Assembly: GCA_018398915.1 (NCBI GenBank)
Contig: CP074691.1
Span: 3,132,754-3,196,753 of the forward strand
DNA from: Aminirod propionatiphilus
GTDB lineage: Bacteria; Synergistota; Synergistia; Synergistales; Aminithiophilaceae
Direction: 5' to 3'
DNA length: 64,000 bases
The position numbers were made by a program, and so were the translations under genes. Within the stretch, counting starts at the first letter, position 1; every line of letters begins with the position of its first letter. Of the stretch, positions 58,080-64,000 are shown one piece after another. The notes below the pieces were generated by a model, which was not told the DNA's origin, searched no databases, and was given only the letters and a program-made list of their open reading frames with translations.

Positions 58080-59390
58080 CTAGCGCCTGCCCGAAAGAAG
58101 GAAAAGGGGCACGAGGAGGAGCAGGCCGGCGGGGACGAAGCCGCCGTTGCAGCCGCCGCTCGAGCCGCCGCTGGGACGGAGGATCTCGCCGGAGAAGCTC
58201 AGGCCCGCCGCGGGAAGAAGATCGTAGGGATTGCCGCCCAGATCGGTGGCCTCGTAGGCCCTCAGGAGGGCCCCCGCCCTGTCGATCGTGACGGCGGCGT
58301 AGCTCCCCTCGACCCAGAAACGGTCCGTGGCGCCGTCGAAGAAGAGGGTGCCTCCGAAGCCGATCCCCAGGCCGTAGGCCACCTCCGAAAGGTCGACCTC
58401 CTTGTCCTCCCAGAAGTCGTCGGCCAGGGCCGCCGCCTCGAGTCCGCCGACGGTCGTCCGGTAGATCAGGGTCGGGTTCAGCCAGTTCGACGAGGCCACA
58501 TTGACGAGAAGGGCCCCGTCGGAGGCGACGGCGAGACCGCAGTAGCCGTAGGTGGTGTCGGGAAGGGCCGAGCCGTCGTCGATGACGGTGGCCGTGAAGG
58601 CCGTCAGGTCCACCTTGACGAGGGAGGGCTCGAGGGCGCCGACGTAGCCGCCTCCGAAACAGGCCACGTAGAGGGCGTTGCCGTAAAGGGCCATGGCGGC
58701 CTTCGTGACGGAGCCGCCGGGGTTCTTGCCCACGTTCAGGCTGTCGACGACGGTCATGTCGGGGAGGGAGATCTTGTAGAGTCGCCCGGCGTCGTAGGTG
58801 AAGGTGCCGTCCACGTCGGAGACGAGGGCGTAGAGGTAGCCGTCGACGATGCGGAAATCCTTGACCTGGTCGGTGAAGGCGTCGCCGTCGTCGAAGGAAA
58901 GGGTCTCGACGGGCTCGACGTCGGCCGTCCCGTCGAGGAAGTCCTCGATGTCATACTGCTCGATCGATCCCGCCCGGAGCCCCGTGTTGCCCCAGTTGGC
59001 CACGTAGAGGTAGTCGCCCTCGACCTGGGCCTGCTGGATGTTGTCGCCGAAGGCCTTCTGGGCGACGGGTCCCGACCAGTCCTCTCCGGGGTAGAGGCTC
59101 ACCGTGTCGGCCGTGCCGCTTCCCTTGTACTCGCGGAGGAGGATCTTCTTCTCGCCCCAGATCTCGACGACGAAGCCCATGGGATCGCCGCCCAGGCCCG
59201 TGACGAGGTTCTTGGAGATCACGTCGGGGCTGGCCACCTCGATCGTGCCCAGCGCGGCCGCCGTGTAGGTGTTGTCGACGGTCAGGAAGACGGCGTCGGC
59301 ATCGGTCAGGGCGGCCCAGGAGGTCCCCGCCGTCAGGGCGAAGACGAGGGCCAGGAGCAGGCTCCAGCGGAACGTTCCGGTTCGTTTCAT
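58080..59390 (-). CDS. Synergist-CTERM surface protein, propeller-like, under cobalamin control
   Basis: A 436-residue protein with a signal peptide (1-26, ending S-W-A) and no trained family match by eye. The body has repeated strand patterns such as D-Y-L-Y-V-A-N-W-G, G-Y-L-Y-A-L-V-S-D-V-D-G, G-N-A-L-Y-V-A-C-F-G-G-G and R-L-Y-K-I-S-L-P, as expected of a six- or seven-bladed beta-propeller. The C-terminus G-G-S-S-G-G-C-N-G-G, a hydrophobic stretch and R-R form a Synergist-CTERM. ATG 59390 follows GGAGGAG by 8 nt. First gene after the cobalamin riboswitch and directly before btuB, which suggests a surface corrinoid-binding role like Bacteroides BtuG. Confidence 0.8.
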   Translation of the reverse strand: MKRTGTFRWSLLLALVFALTAGTSWAALTDADAVFLTVDNTYTAAALGTIEVASPDVISKNLVTGLGGDPMGFVVEIWGEKKILLREYKGSGTADTVSLYPGEDWSGPVAQKAFGDNIQQAQVEGDYLYVANWGNTGLRAGSIEQYDIEDFLDGTADVEPVETLSFDDGDAFTDQVKDFRIVDGYLYALVSDVDGTFTYDAGRLYKISLPDMTVVDSLNVGKNPGGSVTKAAMALYGNALYVACFGGGYVGALEPSLVKVDLTAFTATVIDDGSALPDTTYGYCGLAVASDGALLVNVASSNWLNPTLIYRTTVGGLEAAALADDFWEDKEVDLSEVAYGLGIGFGGTLFFDGATDRFWVEGSYAAVTIDRAGALLRAYEATDLGGNPYDLLPAAGLSFSGEILRPSGGSSGGCNGGFVPAGLLLLVPLFLLSGRR

Positions 59391-59433
59391 TTCACACACT
59401 CCTCCTCGAACGGTTGAAGGCCTCGGACCAACG

Positions 59434-59455
59434 AAAAAGGCCCCTCTCGGGGCCT
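59434..59455 (-). terminator. Intrinsic terminator of the cobalamin riboswitch
   Basis: On the minus strand, AGGCCCC, loop GAGA and GGGGCCT are followed by TTTTT. It lies between the aptamer and the first gene. Confidence 0.85.
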
Positions 59456-59474
59456 CGGACGCGAAACGAACGGC

Positions 59475-59675
59475 CTCCCCGGCCCTCGAGGGAGACAGTC
59501 GCCGGAGAGGTTTCGGTATCCGGACTCGGGATCGCCTTCGGCGCGCCTCACCGACCGAGCCGGTTGCCTCGCGCGCCTCGTCGCCCTCACCGTAGCGGGA
59601 CTGTGCCGGATTCTCACCGGCTTCCCGAAAGATCTCTCCCCATCTTCTTCCGAATCAGGCCTCAGGCCTCTTCGT
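59475..59675 (-). ncRNA. Cobalamin (adenosylcobalamin-type) riboswitch
   Basis: The minus strand carries the conserved core GCCGGTGAGAATCCGGCACAGTCCCGCTAC-type sequence (59592-59622 on the plus strand), one of the most recognisable riboswitch cores. It is followed by purine-rich GGCGACGAGG and a B12-box-like end near 59490-59520. It should fold on binding cobalamin and cause termination at 59434-59455, shutting off uptake and activation genes. Confidence 0.93.
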
Positions 59676-59683
59676 CGTGAATA

Positions 59684-59712
59684 AAAATAGGTCCAGCGCC
59701 CCGGCAAGTCAA
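59684..59712 (-). promoter_or_regulatory. Promoter of the cobalamin riboswitch operon
   Basis: On the minus strand, TTGACT (59707-59712), a 17-bp spacer and TATTTT (59684-59689). The start near 59677 is at the beginning of the aptamer. Confidence 0.8.
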
Positions 59713-59746
59713 GGACCACTTCATGGTCAAGACCCGTCTTTTTGTC

Positions 59747-60880
59747 CTATCGCCTCTCGATCCTCTCCAGAACCTCGACGGCCACCGTCCGTCCCGCCTC
59801 GGGTCGGGCCAGAGAGAGGGCGCACCGACGGAGGCGGGCCCTCTCGGCCTCGTCGGCCAGAAGGGTCTCGGCCTTGATGCGGGCCGTCCTGTAATCGAAG
59901 AGGACCCGCGCCGCCCCCCTGTCGAGGAGGTAGTCGCTGTTGCGCTGTTCCTGGCCCGGTATGGGGTCGACGATGACCATGGGCGTCGCCGTGCAGAGGA
60001 TCTCCGACGTCGACAGCCCCCCGGGCTTGGTGAAGATGAGGTCCGAGGCGACGTAGTGATTCTCGATGGCGTCGACGAAGCCGGAAACCCGGAGCCTCGT
60101 CACCCCGCCGAAGCGCTCCTCGAGGCGGGAGCGCACCTTCGCGTTGTTGCCGCAGACGGCCAGGACCGTCAGATCTCCGTCGAGAAGGGAGGTGATGACC
60201 TCCTCGAAGGGGCCGACGCCGATGCCTCCTCCCATGACGAGGACGACCCTCTCCTCGTCGGCCAGATTCAGGGCGGCGCGGGCCTCGGCCTTCGACGGGA
60301 GAGAACCGTAGCGGGGCGACACGGGAATGCCCGAGACGACGACGCGGTCCATGGCGATGCCGTCGGCCCCGTACTGGAGGGCCGTCTCGTCGCTGGCGAC
60401 GAACCAGCCCGTGAAGGGATGGTGGCGGTGGAAAAGATGGCTCAGGAAGTCGGTGTTGACGTAGAAAACGGGACGGCGGGGCAGCAGGCGCTCGGCCACG
60501 GCGGCGGCGCCGAAGAAATGGGTGAAAAGAAGGGCATCGGGGTTGAAGGCCTCGAGACGCTCGATGAGACGGCTCAGATGGAGCCTCTCCGTCAGCTCGT
60601 TGAGGGTGGCCACGACGCCGTCGGCGGCCTCGGGCTCGTCGAGGCTGTCGTAGAAGTAGCCCCAGAGCTGGGGGGCCCGACGGACCATCTCCAGATAGGA
60701 TCGGGTGTAGAGTCCCCGGACGAGGGCGTTGGTGAAGTCGAGCGTGTCGAGACAGAGCGTCTCACAGTCGGGAGACTCCCTTTCGAACCAGCGGGCCAGG
60801 GCCAGGGCCGCCGTCTTGTGGCCCGTTCCGGCCGAGGCGTAGAGCAGGGCAACTCTTCGTTTCCGCCCTTGAATCACCAT
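59747..60880 (-). CDS. GT28 family glycolipid glycosyltransferase (MGDG synthase/UgtP-like)
   Basis: A 377-residue GT-B enzyme. The N-terminal S-A-G-T-G-H-K-T-A-A is the MGDG-synthase/UgtP loop, and the C-terminal half has V-M-G-G-G-I-G-V-G, K-P-G-G-L-S-T-S-E and D-P-I-P-G-Q-E-Q-R-N for nucleotide-sugar binding. It probably transfers a sugar to diacylglycerol or a related lipid. ATG 60880 follows GGAGG by 7 nt. It is downstream of the TIM-barrel and TRIC genes on the same strand. Confidence 0.88.
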   Translation of the reverse strand: MVIQGRKRRVALLYASAGTGHKTAALALARWFERESPDCETLCLDTLDFTNALVRGLYTRSYLEMVRRAPQLWGYFYDSLDEPEAADGVVATLNELTERLHLSRLIERLEAFNPDALLFTHFFGAAAVAERLLPRRPVFYVNTDFLSHLFHRHHPFTGWFVASDETALQYGADGIAMDRVVVSGIPVSPRYGSLPSKAEARAALNLADEERVVLVMGGGIGVGPFEEVITSLLDGDLTVLAVCGNNAKVRSRLEERFGGVTRLRVSGFVDAIENHYVASDLIFTKPGGLSTSEILCTATPMVIVDPIPGQEQRNSDYLLDRGAARVLFDYRTARIKAETLLADEAERARLRRCALSLARPEAGRTVAVEVLERIERR

Positions 60881-60974
60881 CGTAGGACCTCCTCGTGAGT
60901 GACGCGCTTCTCCTGCAAGAAGCGCCCGTTCGAAACCGCGTCGTCCCCCGCTCCCGGCCTCGGGGGGAACCGTT

Positions 60975-61955
60975 TCATGCCGGTCCGGATTTCAGGGCGC
61001 GGCGCTGGGTGACGACGGCGGCGCTTTTGGCCTCCACCGTAGGGGCGTTCAATTCGTGGGTGACGAAAAGAGGCTCGACCCGTTCGACGAGGGCGCGGGC
61101 GACGCCGGTCTCGAAGGGACGGTGTTCGTCGACGAGAAAGAGCCTGCGCCGCGCCTCGTCGGCCCTCTCCCTCAGGGTCCGGCCCTTCAGATCGGCGGCG
61201 GCGGCGAAGAAGCCGGTCCGGCGCCGCAGTGGCCCCGAGAGGCTCTTGTGGAGATGGACGGCCTCGATGCGGTCGACGACCCAGACAGGGAGGGCGTCGA
61301 GGCGGGCCAGGACGTAGGCGAGGGCCTCCTCCTCCGTCTTTGGCTCGTCGGTCGTGTTGAGCAGATGCCCCACGTCGAGAAGAAAGGCCCAGTCGTCGAA
61401 GGGGAGAGCCTCGGCAAAGGCCTTGATGGGACCGGCGTCGAGAAAGGTCAGTCCCGGCCACCAGAGGTTCTCGAAGTAAAGGCGCATCGGCGGCCTGCCG
61501 CCGAAGGGGGCGCAGGCCTGAGTGAGAAGTTCGGCCAGAGCCTGAAGGACCTCGTCGTCGCCGTTGACGACACCGTTGGTGGCGATCTCGTCGGCTCCGG
61601 CGTTGGCCAGGTGGAAGACGGCGTAGTCGGGCGCGAGCGTCGCCCCCTGGGCCATGTAGCGGCTCAGGTTGGCGACGAGGTCGTCGCGGCTGGAACCACC
61701 GAAGTAGTAGAGGGGTTCCTCCCCTCCCAGATCGTCCGGCAGGGGACGTCCCTGCCAGAGGTGATACCAGTCCATCCAGTAGGGGAGGTGAATGCCCGTC
61801 GCCGCCTCGGGCGGAGCCCCTCCCGTGCCGTCGAAGGCCGTGAGAAGCTCCAGTCCGTCGAGACCCAGGGAACGCCAGTGGGCCAGGACCGTCGGCCAGT
61901 CGCCGAAGGGCTCGAGATCGAAAGGGTAGACGGAGAAATTGACGAGTTCCTTCAC
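60975..61955 (-). CDS. Sugar phosphate isomerase/epimerase-like TIM barrel (AP endonuclease family 2)
   Basis: A 326-residue xylose-isomerase-like barrel with L-G-L-D-G-L-E-L-L, Y-F-E-N-L (metal-binding Glu), F-L-L-D-V-G-H-L-L-N (Asp and His) and V-H-L-H-K-S. These residues fit a divalent-metal site. Substrate is unknown. The GTG at 61955 overlaps the stop of the TRIC gene by 4 bp (GTGA), which sets the start. Confidence 0.78.
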   Translation of the reverse strand: MKELVNFSVYPFDLEPFGDWPTVLAHWRSLGLDGLELLTAFDGTGGAPPEAATGIHLPYWMDWYHLWQGRPLPDDLGGEEPLYYFGGSSRDDLVANLSRYMAQGATLAPDYAVFHLANAGADEIATNGVVNGDDEVLQALAELLTQACAPFGGRPPMRLYFENLWWPGLTFLDAGPIKAFAEALPFDDWAFLLDVGHLLNTTDEPKTEEEALAYVLARLDALPVWVVDRIEAVHLHKSLSGPLRRRTGFFAAAADLKGRTLRERADEARRRLFLVDEHRPFETGVARALVERVEPLFVTHELNAPTVEAKSAAVVTQRRALKSGPA

Positions 61956-62587
61956 GACGGGAAACCCCGTCGAAGAAGGCGTCGGGCCATGGGAAGGCGC
62001 AGCCCCAGAGCCAGAGAGGAAAGGCGCAGAGCGACGACGGAGCCGAAGGCCAGAAAGGCCGCCGCGACCTCGCCCGCCAGGGGGAGGAGAAGGAGGAAGA
62101 GCCCCCCTCCCGCCAGAGAGGCTGTGGCGTAGATTTCCCGCCGGAGGACGAAGGGGATCTCCCGGACGAGAAGATCGCGGACCATACCCCCTCCGACACC
62201 GGTCAGACAGGCCATGAAGAGGACGGGGACCGCCGAGGTCTGGCCCAACCTGAGACAGACGAGGGCGCCCTCGACGGTGAAGGCCCCGAGGCCGACGGCG
62301 TCGCACAGGAGGAAGAGCCCTTTTCCCCCCTCGGGTCCCCTGGGCAGGAAGAGGGCCGCCGAGGCGGCCGCAAGGGCCACGACGAGGGAAAGAGGCGATC
62401 TGAAGGCCTCGGGTGGCGTGTTGCCCAGAATCAGGTCCCTCAGAATCCCTCCGCCCAGGGCCGTCGTCAGGGCCAGGACGACGAGGCCGAAGAGATCGAG
62501 TCTCTTTCTCATGGCGACGAGAGCCCCCGACAGGGCGAAAGCCGCCGTGCCGACGAGGTCCATCGCCGGAAGCCAGCCGGAAACCAT
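61952..62587 (-). CDS. Trimeric intracellular cation channel (TRIC/UPF0126) family protein
   Basis: A 211-residue membrane protein with seven predicted helices made of two UPF0126 repeats, each with a Gly-rich R-D-L motif (A-L-G-G-G-I-L-R-D-L-I-L-G-N-T-P-P and V-G-G-G-M-V-R-D-L-L-V-R-E-I-P). Prokaryotic TRIC homologues conduct K+ or other monovalent cations. ATG 62587 has GGAGG 11 nt upstream. Confidence 0.9.
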   Translation of the reverse strand: MVSGWLPAMDLVGTAAFALSGALVAMRKRLDLFGLVVLALTTALGGGILRDLILGNTPPEAFRSPLSLVVALAAASAALFLPRGPEGGKGLFLLCDAVGLGAFTVEGALVCLRLGQTSAVPVLFMACLTGVGGGMVRDLLVREIPFVLRREIYATASLAGGGLFLLLLPLAGEVAAAFLAFGSVVALRLSSLALGLRLPMARRLLRRGFPS

Positions 62588-62743
62588 GGTGATCGGAACC
62601 TCCTTAAACCGCCTTCCCGAGGGCCTCTCCCGAAGAGGGGCGAAGCGTCGGAGAGGGAGCCTTTCAAAAAAGTATCATCAAGGCGACAGCCCTTTTCACG
62701 AGGCAGAGGGCTGCCGTCTCGCCGGACAGGGAACGCCGACCCG

Positions 62744-63751
62744 TCACTTTCCCTCCATCTTGGCCCTGAGGAGGTCGCCCAGGGTGAGGCCGACGGGGCG
62801 CTCCTGATCGCGGGCCGTCCTGATGCCCGACAGAAGGGTGTCGCGAATCTGGCTCTGGCTGAAGTGAGCCGGAAAGTAGAGGGCCGCCGCGTCGCCGTGT
62901 CCGCCGCCGCGCACCTTTTTGCCGTCCTTGAGGAGCCCCACGATCCGGGCCGCCAGCCCCTGGCGGCTCCTGAGGGAGACGGCCCAGTCGCCGTAGACGC
63001 GACGACTGCAGACGGCCACCATGTCAGGAGGATTCTCCGATCTGTCCAGGATGAGACCGCAGAAGTCGGAGGCGTCTCCGAAATCGAGGATCCCCGTCGG
63101 GACGAGGGCCAGGTCGTCACCGTGGCGCTCGACCTGCTCCAGGGCCCGACGGAAGCGCTCTTCCTGGCGCGCGATGAAGTCCAGGGCCAGAGTCAGCTCG
63201 TGAGGCGACATCTCGGCCCGGCCGTCGGCGACGAGGCGGCAGAAGACGCTCCAGGGACCGCAGAGGGTGATCAGGGCCTGCCAGTGGCGGCTTTCCTCGT
63301 ACCGGCCCAGCCAGAGATCCCTGTCGTTGGCGATCTCGACGAGACGCTCCAGTCCCAGGAGTCGGTCCCTGACGGGCCCCTCGGGCGTCCGCTCCAGAAG
63401 CCAGAGGTAGTAGACCTTGGCGGCGCAGTGGGCCACGTCGACGACGGCCCAACGGCGGTTGGAGAAGACATCGGCCGTCGTCTTGTGATGATCGAAGAGG
63501 ACGGGAGAGGCGACACCTTCGTAGAAGCGGTCCATCTCGTCGACGGTCTCCCGCCTCTGACAGAAGAGATCGACGACGAGCAGGTCCTGACCGGCCTTCA
63601 TCGTCTCCAGGATGAGGGCATCGACCTCGCCGTAGCCGGTGAGGGTGACCTTGACGGGCGATCTCTCGGGAAAATGGCCGTGCCACGCCACGGCTGCCGC
63701 CGTGACTCCGTCGAGATCGGTGTGACTGATGACGTGAAGCAACTTATCCAC
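62744..63751 (-). CDS. DHH-family phosphoesterase (NrnA/RecJ-like)
   Basis: A 335-residue protein. The DHH domain has I-S-H-T-D-L-D-G-V-T (motif I), L-V-V-D-L-F and F-D-H-H-K-T (DHH motif III); the DHHA1 end has G-G-G-H-G-D-A-A. Such enzymes cleave nanoRNA, cyclic dinucleotides or single-stranded DNA; the DHHA1 Gly-rich loop favours small nucleotides. GTG 63751 is preferred to the longer frame because GGAGG is 8 nt upstream. Confidence 0.85.
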   Translation of the reverse strand: MDKLLHVISHTDLDGVTAAAVAWHGHFPERSPVKVTLTGYGEVDALILETMKAGQDLLVVDLFCQRRETVDEMDRFYEGVASPVLFDHHKTTADVFSNRRWAVVDVAHCAAKVYYLWLLERTPEGPVRDRLLGLERLVEIANDRDLWLGRYEESRHWQALITLCGPWSVFCRLVADGRAEMSPHELTLALDFIARQEERFRRALEQVERHGDDLALVPTGILDFGDASDFCGLILDRSENPPDMVAVCSRRVYGDWAVSLRSRQGLAARIVGLLKDGKKVRGGGHGDAAALYFPAHFSQSQIRDTLLSGIRTARDQERPVGLTLGDLLRAKMEGK

Positions 63752-63849
63752 CGGCGACGCCTCCTTGAGCGGAACTTTCTCCCTGATTGACGTCCCCCAT
63801 TTTACCCGACGAAGGGCCCTCCGCAGGAGGCTTTTTCGATGAAAGTTTT

Positions 63850-63990
63850 CCACATATCCACAGGCCCTGTGGATATGTGGAGCCTTCCGCTGCGAGCGGC
63901 TTCGTCACGGGACTGTCACGATTGGTGAGTTTCTTCATGAGATCGTGAAAAAAGGGCAAACCCCGCCGATAGCCTCTCGACTTATCCACG
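63850..63990. other. DnaA-box-like cluster with a 31-bp palindrome at the window end
   Basis: Two inverted ATATCCACA sites (63854-63862 and 63868-63876) sit in a 15-bp perfect inverted repeat (63850-63864 with 63866-63880). TTATCCACG follows at 63982-63990, and TTATCCACC overlaps the DHH start at 63744-63752. No gene is seen from 63752 to 64000. Such density of near-consensus boxes suggests a replication-origin or DnaA-regulated region, but the palindrome may also simply be a hairpin. Confidence 0.4.
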
Positions 63991-64000
63991 ATACCTGGGG

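Overview
**Organism.** GC-rich (mid-60s % by eye) DNA from a diderm, amino-acid-fermenting bacterium. Three secreted proteins (23912-26479, 51868-53178, 58080-59390) end in a Ser/Gly-Gly-Cys motif, a hydrophobic stretch and a basic tail. This matches the Synergist-CTERM sorting signal and points to the phylum Synergistota. A TonB-dependent receptor, glutaminyl-tRNA synthetase, aldehyde ferredoxin oxidoreductase and several amidohydrolases fit that assignment. No rRNA, tRNA, CRISPR, phage or IS element was found.

**0-14.8 kb.** The end of a probable CZB-domain protein is followed by three small YqjD/YqjE/YqjK-like membrane genes. Then comes a solitary trpB behind a classical Trp leader peptide and attenuator. 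On the minus strand are a signalling operon (HDOD, hybrid kinase, REC-GGDEF), glnS, and a potassium channel with an acyl-CoA synthetase. A plus-strand operon holds xthA, a PduX-like threonine kinase and a PQQ-type propeller protein.

**14.8-31 kb.** A strong promoter and a long leader precede a TPP-dependent 2-oxoacid decarboxylase, a HisC-like aminotransferase and a complete Opu-type quaternary-amine ABC transporter, followed by a tungsten-type aldehyde oxidoreductase. Together they could turn an amino acid into an acid plus reduced ferredoxin. Next is a peptide-use cluster: an M20 peptidase, a secreted papain-like protease, a PucR regulator, a YfcC transporter and an M20D amidohydrolase.

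**31-40 kb.** A GNAT, a DJ-1 protein and an Rpn nuclease with 12-bp repeats are followed by a full GlcNAc operon (nagR-nagE-nagA-nagB-TIM-barrel protein-EIIA) behind a dre-like operator. A divergent tetR carries a 41-bp palindromic operator.

**40-64 kb.** pbpC and an alpha-2-macroglobulin gene form a pair. After a MalT-like regulator comes a promoter, a probable Moco/Tuco riboswitch and terminator ahead of a Synergist-CTERM binding protein. A cobalamin riboswitch heads an operon of a Synergist-CTERM propeller-like protein, BtuB and two corrinoid-activation proteins. The window closes with a GT28 glycosyltransferase, a TIM-barrel protein, a TRIC-family channel, a DHH phosphoesterase and a cluster of DnaA-box-like sites.
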